Source: Bin87 sp965221295
GTDB taxonomy: Bacteria; Chloroflexota; Dehalococcoidia; Lucifugimonadales; UBA3495
Reading direction: 5' to 3'
DNA length: 64,000 nucleotides
Assembly: GCA_965221295.1 (NCBI GenBank)
Contig: OZ244879.1
Span: forward strand, 186,001-250,000
Below the pieces are notes generated by a model, which had not been told where the DNA came from, searched no databases, and saw only the letters and a list, made by a program, of their open reading frames with translations. Every line of letters starts with the position of its first letter. Within the stretch, counting starts at the first letter, position 1. Positions 41,193 through 49,338 of the stretch are shown here, one piece after another. Position numbers and translations under genes: made by a program.

Positions 41193-41287
41193 CGCGACCG
41201 CGCCCCGTTTGGGCGGCTGAGCAGCGGCGCGCCGGCCGCTCTGTAGCGCCCATTGGAGCAGGTCAGCGCCATGGAACGCCAGGCCCT

Positions 41288-41531
41288 CATGCTGCGCCAG
41301 CGGCCAGCCCCGCATTGACGGGACGTCTGGCGCAATCCGTCGAGCCGGAGTGTGGTTGAGTCGGGGCATCCCCGTAGGCGTCCGCGCGAACCATGAGGCT
41401 GCGCAAGGTTACGCAGCAGCGCACGTAGCCGCTCTGCCGGCCGGCCCTGTGGGCATCTTGCGTTCGGATGGAGCGGGTTGTTCCAACAACCGATCCCGGA
41501 GCCGGGCGGCCAGGCGTTCATCGTAAGCCAT
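41288..41531 (-). pseudogene. Decayed TfoX N-terminal-domain gene
   Basis: From ATG 41531 the frame reads MAYDERLAARLRDRLLEQ then PAPSERKM, the standard start of TfoX_N proteins (normally continuing FGGLAF). Right after KM a frameshift occurs. In the next frame GYVRCCV, then SLMVRADAYGDAPTQPH and RRPVNAG line up with the family's G-H-M-C-C-G-V, LMVR...Y..AL..PH and GRPM blocks. The spacing of 56 nt between KM and LMVR is close to the family's about 60. The first frame ends at a stop after about 40 residues. This is recent decay of a gene of about 105 residues, linked to competence regulation in name only. Confidence 0.7.
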
Positions 41532-41546
41532 GGCGAGTAGTTGACG

Positions 41547-42131
41547 CTAAGGTTGCCGGCCCATGTAGGCGATCATCTTGTCCTGCTGACTGGCGTCGGC
41601 GGGCGCTTCGATGGCTGGGCCGATGAATCCGGCCTGCCGGCCCATCTCGGCGAAACCGGAAGTTAGCATCCCGTAGGCGAACTCCACCAGGTCGACGTCC
41701 AGGGCGGTATCCTGGCCCGTCGCTTTTGCCAAGTCCCAGCCGTGGATGAGCTGGTCCATGGTTGTGCCAATCAGGATTTGTTGGACGGGCATCTCGCCGA
41801 AGTTGGGAGCGCTGACGACCCCATCCAGGGCTCCCGGCCTGCTGGCGGACTGCAATACCCGGTCAAGAACGGTGTGGTACGCCTTGATCAGCGTTGCGAC
41901 CTGCGGCTCGTGGATATAGCTGCTGTCGGCCTCGGCGGGCCGGATATTGGGCGGTGCGCCGGCAATGCAGCCGTCGGTGAATTCAAGAACCCCAATCAGG
42001 TGGTTCAGCAGGCTGCGCACGTCCCATTGGGCGCAGGGGGTGGGATCCTGAGCCTGAGATTGCTGTACGTTGGCCACTACTTCCCGCACCCGGATTGTGG
42101 TTTTGCGAAGCATCTCAACCGGATCGGGCAT
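41547..42131 (-). CDS. TIGR03086/DinB-like metalloprotein
   Basis: The 194-residue four-helix protein is related to mycothiol-dependent maleylpyruvate isomerase. Candidate metal ligands are the His in SLLNHLIGVLEF and in DQLIHGWDLAKATGQ, the latter the family's hallmark HxWDLA motif. The start ATG 42131 is chosen because the longer frame runs through a palindrome and the 3' region of aprA. The reaction is unknown. Mycothiol itself is not implied. It lies downstream of aprBA on the same strand, 139 bp away. Confidence 0.82.
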   Translation of the reverse strand: MPDPVEMLRKTTIRVREVVANVQQSQAQDPTPCAQWDVRSLLNHLIGVLEFTDGCIAGAPPNIRPAEADSSYIHEPQVATLIKAYHTVLDRVLQSASRPGALDGVVSAPNFGEMPVQQILIGTTMDQLIHGWDLAKATGQDTALDVDLVEFAYGMLTSGFAEMGRQAGFIGPAIEAPADASQQDKMIAYMGRQP

Positions 42132-42172
42132 TTCGGATCCTGCAACCACGGTTTCCTCCGTAGGGCGACAGC

Positions 42173-42199
42173 AGCCCCTCTCCCGCCGGGAGAGGGGCT
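42173..42199. repeat. 27-bp inverted repeat after aprA
   Basis: Arms AGCCCCTCTCCC and GGGAGAGGGGCT surround a 3-nt loop. It lies about 70 bp past the aprA stop. No T-tract follows, so terminator function is uncertain; it resembles a common intergenic palindrome type. Confidence 0.7.
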
Positions 42200-42270
42200 G
42201 AGAGGCGAAGGCGGTGTCCCTTTCTTTGCTAGAAGGCCTTTGCTGGAGGTCAGGCGCCAGAAGGCCCGCG

Positions 42271-44130
42271 CTAGAACACCTGCGGGCAATCGCGGGTGAA
42301 GACGCTCCACTCGCCCTTCTCGGCGTCGTAGCGGGAGTTGACGAACACACGCCAGTTGGGTTCGTCCATCTCGGGATAGTCGCTGCGGTAGTAGAAGCCA
42401 GGCCAGCGCGTCTCCTTGCGGTGGATCATGTGGCGCAGGTGCGCTTCCCCAACCCAGGCCCGGTGGATCAGTTCGTGACAGCGCAGCAGTTCGTGCCGGT
42501 TGCGGGCGGCCAGCTTTTCCAGGTCTTCCCGGAACATGCCCAGCAACTCCAGGCCTCGTAGCATGGTCGCCTCGTTGGTGGTGAACCCGGCCGACACGCC
42601 GGCGACGTACTCGTCCATCAGCTTCTGCAGACGGAACAGCCCCTGGCGAGGCAGCAGGTAGTTCGGGTTGACCTCTGGGTTGGTGGATGCGTACTGGTTC
42701 TCCTCGAAGGTGACCATGGGCGCCCAGGCCTGTCGCTTGAGCTCTTCGATCTTGCGGTCATCCACCGTGGGAGGCTTGGTGTTGTCCAAGGCGTAGGCGA
42801 CGGCGGATTTGCCGGCCAGTCGGCCCTCGGTGAAGGAGCCGGAGGAGAACTTGTGCGGGCAGGCGCCAACGCCGTCGCCGGCGGCGAAGAGGCCGTTGAC
42901 GGTGGTCATCTTGCTGTATCCCCAGTGGTAGCCATCGGGGGCCACATCTTCGGGGCCGCTGACCCACGCGCCTGATTCCCCGCTGTGGCTGCCCATGATG
43001 TAGGGCTCGGCGAGCACCACCTCCGAGGGGCGTTCCTCTGGGGCGATGTTGTGGGCGGCCCACAGGATGGCCTGGGAGATGGTCATGTCGAGGAAGTCTT
43101 CCCACGCTTCGGCGATGATGTCTTGCTTGCGGTTTTCGTCGCCGGCGGCCAGAGCTTCAATAGCCTCTGGGGTCTTGAGCATGATGGGGCCGTTGCCGGC
43201 CTGGATCTCAGTCCACAGCAGGTGGTTGCGCAGGGGGGTGGGAGTGGGGAAAGCAGAACCGTAGGGATCGTATTTCTTGAGCTCGGGCAGCCGGTTGACG
43301 AAGTAGTTATCGCCGGCGGCGTTGGTCAGGTCGGCGCGGAACAGCTGTGACCACGCGCCGACGGGGCCGTAGGAGTCCTTGAAGCGGCTGGGGACGAAGC
43401 GGTGTTCCATCTGGGTCATCTCGGCTCCCACCGGGATGATCAGGCCATAGACTGACCCGGTATCGAAGATGGAGTACCAGGTGCGTCCCATGCCCTCGCC
43501 GACGCTGCGCGGACGGAACAGGGCCGTGGCGCCGCCGGCGGCGCTGATGACAGAACGCGCCTTGAAGATGTAGATCACGTCCTCGCGGACGCCGAACCCT
43601 ACGGCGCCGGCGATGCGGTTGGGGTCGTCCGAGTCGGTGAACAGGTGAGAGATGAAGACTCGCTCGTAGTGGTTGTCGGGGCCAATTGCCTTCTTGGTGG
43701 CTTCGGCGACGATTGGCTTGTAGGCCTCGCCGTGGATCATCACCTGCCAACGGCCTTCGCGGACGTAGAGTCCCTCGTCGTCGTACCAGAAGGGCAAGCC
43801 CCACTCTTCGAACATGTGGACGCTGCTGTCCACGTGGCGGGCTACGTCGTATACCAGGTCCTCGCGGGAGATTCCCATCATGTCGTTGCGGACATACTCC
43901 ACGTAGTCCTCGGGCTGGTTCCAGCCCCAGCGCATCCCCATGTACATGTTGATGGCGGAAAGGCCCTCGCCGACGGCGCCGCTGCGGTCGGTGGCGGCCT
44001 TGTCCACCATGACGATGCGGAGGTCGTCGCCGCCCCAGTAACGGGCTTCGATGGCGGCGCCGCAGCCGGACATGCCGCCGCCGATGATGAGAACGTCGGA
44101 TTCAACGATGCGAGTGGTGGGTTCAGGCAT
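42271..44130 (-). CDS. aprA: Adenylylsulfate reductase, alpha subunit
   Basis: The 619-residue FAD subunit of APS reductase interconverts APS and sulfite plus AMP. Diagnostic segments are VLIIGGGMSGCGAAIEARYW, DRSGAVGEGLSAINMYMG, PEDYVEYVRNDMMGISRED, EGRWQVMIHGEAYK, FRPRSVGEGMGRTWYSIFD and HRFVPSRFKDSYGPVGAW, all collinear with AprA rather than with fumarate reductase. The RBS TAGGAGT precedes ATG 44130. aprB lies immediately upstream (29-bp gap), and both are on the minus strand. The reaction direction cannot be told from sequence. Confidence 0.93.
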   Translation of the reverse strand: MPEPTTRIVESDVLIIGGGMSGCGAAIEARYWGGDDLRIVMVDKAATDRSGAVGEGLSAINMYMGMRWGWNQPEDYVEYVRNDMMGISREDLVYDVARHVDSSVHMFEEWGLPFWYDDEGLYVREGRWQVMIHGEAYKPIVAEATKKAIGPDNHYERVFISHLFTDSDDPNRIAGAVGFGVREDVIYIFKARSVISAAGGATALFRPRSVGEGMGRTWYSIFDTGSVYGLIIPVGAEMTQMEHRFVPSRFKDSYGPVGAWSQLFRADLTNAAGDNYFVNRLPELKKYDPYGSAFPTPTPLRNHLLWTEIQAGNGPIMLKTPEAIEALAAGDENRKQDIIAEAWEDFLDMTISQAILWAAHNIAPEERPSEVVLAEPYIMGSHSGESGAWVSGPEDVAPDGYHWGYSKMTTVNGLFAAGDGVGACPHKFSSGSFTEGRLAGKSAVAYALDNTKPPTVDDRKIEELKRQAWAPMVTFEENQYASTNPEVNPNYLLPRQGLFRLQKLMDEYVAGVSAGFTTNEATMLRGLELLGMFREDLEKLAARNRHELLRCHELIHRAWVGEAHLRHMIHRKETRWPGFYYRSDYPEMDEPNWRVFVNSRYDAEKGEWSVFTRDCPQVF

Positions 44131-44159
44131 TTTCGATACTCCTACGGTTTGGGCGGTCG

Positions 44160-44597
44160 CTAGGCGGTGTCGGGCAGACGCAGGTATTCGGGTTCCCCGA
44201 ACAGCGCGGTGGCGCGCAGCGCGTCGCGGTCAACCGGTTTGACGCCGGCGTAGGGGTCGATGCTGCCCCAGGGAGTGGAACGGGAAGCAAAGCGGAAATG
44301 CTCGGTGCGTCCATCGCGGAACGTCACGTTCCACACGATGTCCTGGCCTTCGTAGTGCGGCTGCACCTCGGCGCCCAACGGCACGAAGTCGGCGTAGCCG
44401 CGTACGTGGATGGCGTTTTCTGGGCAGAGTTTGACGCAGGCAAAGCATTCAGAGCACATGTCGGGCTCCTGGTTGCTGCCCTTGTTCACAGCGTCGTCAA
44501 GGACCATAAGGTCATTGGGACAGATGTAAACGCACTGTGGGCCGCCGTGGACGCCGGCGCAGGCGTTGCAGGCGGTGGGGTCAACGTAGGTAGGCAC
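44160..44597 (-). CDS. aprB: Adenylylsulfate reductase, beta subunit
   Basis: The 145-residue iron-sulfur subunit passes electrons to or from AprA. It begins PTYVDPTACNACAGVHGG with cluster I (CNAC...CVYICPNDL) and cluster II (CSECFACVKLCPENAI), giving two 4Fe-4S sites. GYADFVPLGAEVQPHY and the C-terminal RSTPWGSIDPYAG are typical of AprB. The start is GTG 44597 with GAGGAG 7 nt upstream. It is first in the aprBA operon, with a candidate extended -10 about 55 nt upstream. Confidence 0.94.
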   Translation of the reverse strand: MPTYVDPTACNACAGVHGGPQCVYICPNDLMVLDDAVNKGSNQEPDMCSECFACVKLCPENAIHVRGYADFVPLGAEVQPHYEGQDIVWNVTFRDGRTEHFRFASRSTPWGSIDPYAGVKPVDRDALRATALFGEPEYLRLPDTA

Positions 44598-44651
44598 GAA
44601 TATCTCCTCTGTTTGGAATGAAAATCGGAAGGCGGCAAACTTCCATCACGT

Positions 44652-44657
44652 ATTGTA
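44652..44657 (-). promoter_or_regulatory. Putative extended -10 of aprBA
   Basis: On the minus strand TGTTACAAT lies in the AT-rich patch, with the hexamer 55 nt before the aprB GTG. Confidence 0.4.
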
Positions 44658-44961
44658 ACATCAATAAATCGTGGTTCTGGGGAACGACAGAGGCCCCCGT
44701 CCCAACGGCCGTTCGCTCAGGCAACGAGATTGCCGCGTCGCTATCGCTCCTCGCAATGACAGTTAGGGGAGGCGCCCCCTTCCCACCCTGTCATTGCGAG
44801 CGAAGCGTGGCAATCCCGGCGTCCGTGTCCAACGGCCGTTCGCCATCGCCCTCCAGCGGCCGTGCGCCCAGGACGCGGGATTGCCGTGTCGCCATTGCTC
44901 CGCGCGATGGCGAAGACGGATTACGGGAACCGGGCAAGCGTGAGGCTCCCGACGGCGGTGA

Positions 44962-44967
44962 TATACT
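44962..44967 (+). promoter_or_regulatory. Putative -10 of the double EthD-like gene
   Basis: TATACT 34 nt before the chosen ATG; the -35 is not clear. Confidence 0.35.
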
Positions 44968-45001
44968 CGCCAGCGCCTACAGTCGTGATATGGAGTTGAT
45001 G

Positions 45002-45679
45002 ATGACCACAAACAAGAAGAAGGGCGATGGCCTGCTGCTGGTGTTCAGCGACGTGGCCCCGGAGCACGATGAGGAGTACAACCGCTGGTACAACGAGGAG
45101 CATATTCCGGAGCGGCTCTCGATCCCGGGCGTTCTGGACGCGGCGCGCTACGAAGCGGCCCAGGGCGGCCCCAAATACCTGGCGGTGTACGAGCTGGAAT
45201 CCTACGAGGCTTGGCATTCCGAGGAGTGGCAGAAGTGGCTGAGGGAGCCCACCGAGTGGTCGCGGCGCATGTCCCCCAGCGTGATCGGCACGGAGTATGT
45301 CCGCAACCTGTACCGCCGGGTTCACCCCGAAGCCCTATCCGAGGAGACGGTTCAGGCGGGCATGTCGCCCCTGATCCTGGTGGGCCGGATGTCCATACCC
45401 GACCATCTGGAGGAGCGTTGGAACCATGCCTACAACCACGAGCGCCTGCCCATGTGCGCGGATATACCGGGCTACATTCGCGCCCGCCGGTTCCAGGCCA
45501 TGATGGGGGAACCCAAGTACTGCACCGTCCACGAAATGGAGTCGATGGCGGTGGCGGAAAGCGAGCCTTGGCGAAACTGGAGCTCAATCGTAACGCCCGT
45601 CTGGACCCACGAAGTCCGTCCTCACATGGTTCATGCGCCAGGATCGCCCGGGATCTATCGCCGCATCTTTCCTGAGTAG
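45002..45679 (+). CDS. Tandem EthD-like (dimeric alpha-beta barrel) protein
   Basis: The 225-residue protein is two ferredoxin-like barrels in a row. Domain 1 has LLLVFSDVAPEHDEEYNRWY, EEHIPERLSIPGVLDAARYE and PKYLAVYELES. Domain 2 has GRMSIPDHLEERWNHAYN, HERLPMCADIPGYIRARRF and PKYCTVHEMES. The fold occurs in EthD and small monooxygenases. No metal or heme site is obvious. The start ATG 45002 has GGAG 6 nt upstream; ATGs at 44990 and 44999 are alternatives. The role is unknown; a fused internal dimer is likely. Confidence 0.8.
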   Translation: MTTNKKKGDGLLLVFSDVAPEHDEEYNRWYNEEHIPERLSIPGVLDAARYEAAQGGPKYLAVYELESYEAWHSEEWQKWLREPTEWSRRMSPSVIGTEYVRNLYRRVHPEALSEETVQAGMSPLILVGRMSIPDHLEERWNHAYNHERLPMCADIPGYIRARRFQAMMGEPKYCTVHEMESMAVAESEPWRNWSSIVTPVWTHEVRPHMVHAPGSPGIYRRIFPE

Positions 45680-45732
45680 GGAACTTTCCCGGATGGCAAG
45701 CAGCGCTTTGCCAACGCGCTCCGCTGGCTGTA

Positions 45733-45795
45733 ACATTGAGCTGTAGCAACATTGAGCTGTAGCAACATTGAGCTGTAGCAACATTGAGCTATCGG
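45733..45795. repeat. 16-bp tandem repeat upstream of a membrane-protein gene
   Basis: Three perfect copies of acattgagctgtagca plus a partial fourth (acattgagctatcgg), ending at the GGGAGG ribosome binding site. Perfect identity suggests recent expansion. Confidence 0.95.
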
Positions 45796-45804
45796 GGAGG
45801 CGCT

Positions 45805-46197
45805 ATGACAACGCCCAATGGCCAAAGCGGCGGCTTGGACGCGGAATCCGGGCTGCCTGACGTTAACCATGGTGGCGCCGCGAACGACCGCTCCGGCGAC
45901 GCCGGCCAGCGCGACAGCCGGTTGGACAAGTCCTACTGGTTCAACTACCTCATGATCGGGGCCGGCCTCGCCACCCTTTCGGGGATAATCATTCTGATCT
46001 GGGGCAGCGCGCAGAACGGTCAGGTCGCCATGCTGGTAGGAGCAGGCCTGCTCGCAGCCGGTACTTTGGGCTGGGTGGCGGCTCTGGTGATTCTAACCTG
46101 GCTGTTGATTCGGGAAATCTGGCCTCCAATTTGGCGGAAACTGTACGGCCTGCGTCAAAATATTCCAAATTTCAATCCCAAAATTCAGAAAAAATAG
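45805..46197 (+). CDS. Small two-helix membrane protein
   Basis: The 130-residue protein has an N-terminal 45 residues that are polar and Gly/Asp-rich (GGLDAESGLPDVNHGG). Helices lie at about 49-70 (YLMIGAGLATLSGIIILIWG) and 78-103 (VAMLVGAGLLAAGTLGWVAALVILTWLLI), and the tail is basic. The RBS GGGAGG lies 6 nt before ATG 45805. Its last 105 bp overlap a convergent membrane protein gene. No family is recognised. Confidence 0.65.
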   Translation: MTTPNGQSGGLDAESGLPDVNHGGAANDRSGDAGQRDSRLDKSYWFNYLMIGAGLATLSGIIILIWGSAQNGQVAMLVGAGLLAAGTLGWVAALVILTWLLIREIWPPIWRKLYGLRQNIPNFNPKIQKK

Positions 46198-46407
46198 CGC
46201 GGTCACCGCGATAACGACCAAAATCATCACCCAAAGCATCACTGCCGGCAGTCTATTTGAACTGGCTCCCCAGGGCAAACGCTCTTTGCGAGCTGAAATC
46301 AAGACAGGATAAGCGATTGCCGCCAACAAAAACGCGAGGAACGCCAGGGCGACAATCAGGCGGTACTCGGGCGGCAGCTGCGATATGATGTCGGCTAGAT
46401 GCTTCAT
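46093..46407 (-). CDS. Small two-helix membrane protein, overlapping the convergent gene
   Basis: The 104-residue protein has helices LIVALAFLAFLLAAIAYPVLI (about 18-38) and AVMLWVMILVVIAVTALFFL (about 54-73), separated by a basic loop (SARKERLPWG). Its ATG comes 3 nt after the stop of the flavin monooxygenase-like gene, with no separate RBS, so translation would be coupled. The 3' 105 bp overlap the rightward membrane gene. Both proteins look real by hydrophobic pattern, though one could be spurious. Confidence 0.55.
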   Translation of the reverse strand: MKHLADIISQLPPEYRLIVALAFLAFLLAAIAYPVLISARKERLPWGASSNRLPAVMLWVMILVVIAVTALFFLNFGIEIWNILTQAVQFPPNWRPDFPNQQPG

Positions 46408-46410
46408 GGG

Positions 46411-47577
46411 TCAGGTGTAGAGCGAGGCGGTGACGGGCGCGCCCATGAGAACCTGGCCGGCGTACTCGTAGTTGCTGGGCAGCCCGGAGATGTGCTGGCC
46501 AGAGACGTGTAGGTCTCTGAAGAACCGCTCGATGCCCACGGACCGGTGGATGGCGTTGGTTCCGGCCACGTTAAACAGCCGGTCAACGACCTCCACCGAA
46601 CGACGGATGGCGTGGGTGATGGCGAGGCGGGCGCGAACCGCGCGTTCCGACAGGTCGGGCAGGTCGTTCACCTGCGCGTCCCACATGGAGCCAACGGCGT
46701 CCAGGACGAAGGTGCGCGCCGCGTCGTGGCTGGCCCGGCATTCGCCGTACGCCATCTGCGCGTAACCCCGGTCTCGGAGCAGGGTGGGGGAATTGGTGGA
46801 CCCCGATCCCGTGGCCAGTTCGTGGAAGGCGCTGAGGGCGCCGCCAGCCATGCCCAGCGCGTTGGCCGCGGCCAGAGTCCAGCTGAGCAGGATGGCGTTC
46901 TGCGGCGGGTGGTAGAGCGGGCTGCGGTAGTGGGCGGTGTCGGTTCGCGTGTAGGTATGGTGCGACGGAACGAAGACGTTGGAAAATTCGCAATCGTTGC
47001 TGGCGGTGCCGCGCATCCCCATGGTGGTCCAGTTGTCGATGACCGTCCCCGAAGCCACGGGAACGACGACGACGCGGGTGGCCTGGCTGCCGTCGTCGTT
47101 GGCCACCGGTCTGCCGTCCGCGTTGAGCAGGCGGCAGTTGAGGAACAGGACGGTGGAATGGTCGATGCCGCTGAGGTAGTTCCACCGCCCGTTGACGAGA
47201 TAACCGCCGTCGGCAATGGCGGCGACGCCCTCGGGTCGGGCCGAACCGGAGCCGAGCAGGTTGGGCGGGTCTCCGAACAGCTCGGTGGCGGCTTGGGGCG
47301 TCAGCCGGGAAACGGCGGCGGTGATCGCGCTGCCATTGAAAACGCACCAGCCGGCGGAACCGTCGGCCTGGGAGATGGTTTCCACGACGCGGAAAGCGGT
47401 GATTGGGTCCAGTTGCGGGCCGCCCAATTCCATGGGAGCGTAGAGGGAGAAGAGACGATGCCTGGCCATGCGCGCGGCCAGTTCTGGCGGCAATTGGCGC
47501 TCGTCATCGATGCGGTCTAGATTCAACAGGATTTCAGGTACCAGGCTCTGCGCCACGCTGACCAGATCCTCGTGCAT
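46411..47577 (-). CDS. Acyl-CoA dehydrogenase-like flavin monooxygenase
   Basis: This 388-residue protein belongs to the acyl-CoA dehydrogenase fold. The N-terminal helices, LFSLYAPMELGGPQLDPITAFRVVE, GSAGWCVFNGSAI, WNYLSGIDHS, WTTMGMRGTASNDCEFSNVFVP and C-terminal NVAGTNAIHRSVGIERFFRDLHV resemble the group D (HsaA/DszC/hydroxylase oxygenase) branch more than fatty-acid dehydrogenases. It would need reduced flavin from a reductase not found nearby. The start ATG 47577 has GGAG upstream. Confidence 0.85.
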   Translation of the reverse strand: MHEDLVSVAQSLVPEILLNLDRIDDERQLPPELAARMARHRLFSLYAPMELGGPQLDPITAFRVVETISQADGSAGWCVFNGSAITAAVSRLTPQAATELFGDPPNLLGSGSARPEGVAAIADGGYLVNGRWNYLSGIDHSTVLFLNCRLLNADGRPVANDDGSQATRVVVVPVASGTVIDNWTTMGMRGTASNDCEFSNVFVPSHHTYTRTDTAHYRSPLYHPPQNAILLSWTLAAANALGMAGGALSAFHELATGSGSTNSPTLLRDRGYAQMAYGECRASHDAARTFVLDAVGSMWDAQVNDLPDLSERAVRARLAITHAIRRSVEVVDRLFNVAGTNAIHRSVGIERFFRDLHVSGQHISGLPSNYEYAGQVLMGAPVTASLYT

Positions 47578-47607
47578 AAGGGCGCTCCAGGGAAGAAGGG
47601 TCGGCGT

Positions 47608-47643
47608 CCATTATAGACGGGCATTCCACTATAGACGGGCAGT
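47608..47643. repeat. 18-bp direct duplication upstream of the flavin monooxygenase-like gene
   Basis: ccattatagacgggcatt and ccactatagacgggcagt, plus ccacgag, beginning 30 nt from the minus-strand ATG. Confidence 0.82.
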
Positions 47644-47829
47644 CCACGAGGCCTGGGCCGGGTTCGCGGGTTGGATCGATCGAGGGAAGGCGCCAGGGTC
47701 GGAAAGCGTCCAAAAGCGAAAAGACGCGGCGTCTTGGCTTAGCGTGACGGTTTAAGGTTGAGCGCCGTTGCGGTTAATGGTAGGATGGCGCAGGCGATTT
47801 GTTAGTTCAAGTCGAGGAGGTCTTTTTTG

Positions 47830-49239
47830 ATGGCTGATCAGAACCATGACATCGCGCTGATGGCCCACCTGATGCGTCGGGCCGGATTCGGAGCGCAGTA
47901 CGGTGAATTGGAGGCCCGGGCCGCCAAGGGCTATGAGGCCACCGTCGAAGAGTTGCTCAATCCTGAGACGCACGACCACGGTATGGACCTGGACGTGGCG
48001 GAACGCTGCTTCATCGAATGGAGCCACCAAACGCGGGGCGTGCCCGAGTACTTCGCGTTTCGCATGATCAACTCCAGGAGCCAGCTTGAGGAGAAGATGA
48101 TCCTCTTCTGGCACGGGATTTTGTGCACCGCCGACAGCAAGGTGCAGAGCTATCCCACCTCATACGACGAAATCGAAATGTTCCGCAAGCTTGGCATGGG
48201 CAGCTTCCGGGATTTGCTGGAGGGCATCTCCCGCGACCCGGCCATGATCTTCTTCTTGGACAATTGCTTGAGCCACAAAGGCGCCATCAACGAGAACTAC
48301 GGCCGGGAACTGCTGGAACTGTTCTCCATGGGCGTGGGCATGGACGGCGAGTTCAACTACACCGAGGACGACGTGAAGGAATGCGCCCGGGCGTTCACCG
48401 GCTGGACCATCGCCAACAACGTGCCAGGTCAGCCTTACGGCCGTTATCGCGCCCACTTCGTGTACAACCCCGAAGACCACGACGAGGGAACCAAGACCTT
48501 CCTGGGCGAGACCGGCAACTTCAACGGCGAGGACATCATCGATATCATCGTCAAGCAGCCGGCCACGGCGCGGTTCATTTCCCGCCACCTGTACAGCTAC
48601 TTCATATCCGACGAAGCGCAGGTGCCGGCCTGGATGGAAACGCCGCCAAAGGATCCGGAAACCATCCAAATGCTGGAGGACGTGTACTTCAGCTCCGGCT
48701 ACAACATCAAGGCGATGCTGCGGGCGCTGTTCCACTCCGACGCATTCAAGAACGCCCGGTTCCAGCGGGTGAAGAGCCCGGTGGAAACCGTCATCGGCAC
48801 GCTGCGGCTGGCCGGCGACTGGACGGAACCCAAACCCGGCTTCGAGTTCATCTTCGACGAGATGAAGCACATGGGCCAGGAGTTGTTCAACCCGCCGTCG
48901 GTGGAGGGCTGGCACACCGGCCGGGAGTGGATCGACGGCGGCACGCTGGTGCACCGCATCAACTTCACCGCAGATTTCGTCGGCGACCTCAATCAGCCGG
49001 GGATCCGTGAAATCGTCGAACGCCTGGGCGCCATCGGCCCGATGATTACGCCCGAGCAGATGGTGAACGCCACCTGCCAATTGCTGGGCCACTACGAGTT
49101 GGCGGACGAAACGCGGCGGATGCTGGCGGCCAGCCTGGAAAAGGGCGGCGCGATACGCACCGACACCGAAGATTTCGGCGGACGGGTCAGCGATCTTCTG
49201 CAAATGATCGTGGCCACCAAAGAGTACATTTACGCCTAG
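47830..49239 (+). CDS. DUF1800 family protein
   Basis: The 469-residue protein has the family landmarks LMRRAGFGAQYGELEARAAKGYEA, QLEEKMILFWHGILC, ENYGRELLELFSMGVG, EDDVKECARAFTGW, FISRHLYSYFISDE, GYNIKAMLRALFHSDAF and PPSVEGWHTGREWIDGGTL. No signal peptide is present. DUF1800 proteins usually pair with DUF1501 proteins, as here, and the function is unknown. The start ATG 47830 has GGAGG 9 nt upstream; TTG 47827 is possible. Confidence 0.9.
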   Translation: MADQNHDIALMAHLMRRAGFGAQYGELEARAAKGYEATVEELLNPETHDHGMDLDVAERCFIEWSHQTRGVPEYFAFRMINSRSQLEEKMILFWHGILCTADSKVQSYPTSYDEIEMFRKLGMGSFRDLLEGISRDPAMIFFLDNCLSHKGAINENYGRELLELFSMGVGMDGEFNYTEDDVKECARAFTGWTIANNVPGQPYGRYRAHFVYNPEDHDEGTKTFLGETGNFNGEDIIDIIVKQPATARFISRHLYSYFISDEAQVPAWMETPPKDPETIQMLEDVYFSSGYNIKAMLRALFHSDAFKNARFQRVKSPVETVIGTLRLAGDWTEPKPGFEFIFDEMKHMGQELFNPPSVEGWHTGREWIDGGTLVHRINFTADFVGDLNQPGIREIVERLGAIGPMITPEQMVNATCQLLGHYELADETRRMLAASLEKGGAIRTDTEDFGGRVSDLLQMIVATKEYIYA

Positions 49240-49308
49240 CCGTTTTGCGCATCGGCTGGCAGAAGAGCAACGTAAACCAACACGATCCCGCATTTCCGCC
49301 GCCGCGGA

Positions 49309-49314
49309 TATGAT
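49309..49314 (+). promoter_or_regulatory. Putative -10 of the DUF1501 gene
   Basis: TATGATGG lies 24 nt before the chosen GTG; it follows the TANNATG form. Confidence 0.3.
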
Positions 49315-49338
49315 GGCCCGAACTTGGAGGAAGCAATC

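Larger units (their letters stand above)
44598..45001. repeat. Divergent gap with palindromic elements (cluster G)
   Basis: A right-half element (cgagattgccgcgtcgctat... caatgacag) ends at 44761. A diverged full copy follows at about 44788-44911 (CTGTCATTGCGAGCGAAGCG to GCTCCGCGCGATGGC). The first 90 bp next to aprB are AT-rich and likely the aprBA promoter. TATACT at 44962 may serve the rightward gene. Confidence 0.8.

Noticed and set aside
40242..41369. 375-codon minus-strand frame opposite the coiled-coil gene
   Set aside because: Produced by the 33-bp repeat; the plus-strand protein has a membrane anchor, a promoter-like box and coherent hendecads.
42271..44130. Fumarate reductase/succinate dehydrogenase flavoprotein reading of the 619-residue gene
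   Set aside because: The motif set and the adjacent two-cluster ferredoxin-like partner match AprA/AprB better.
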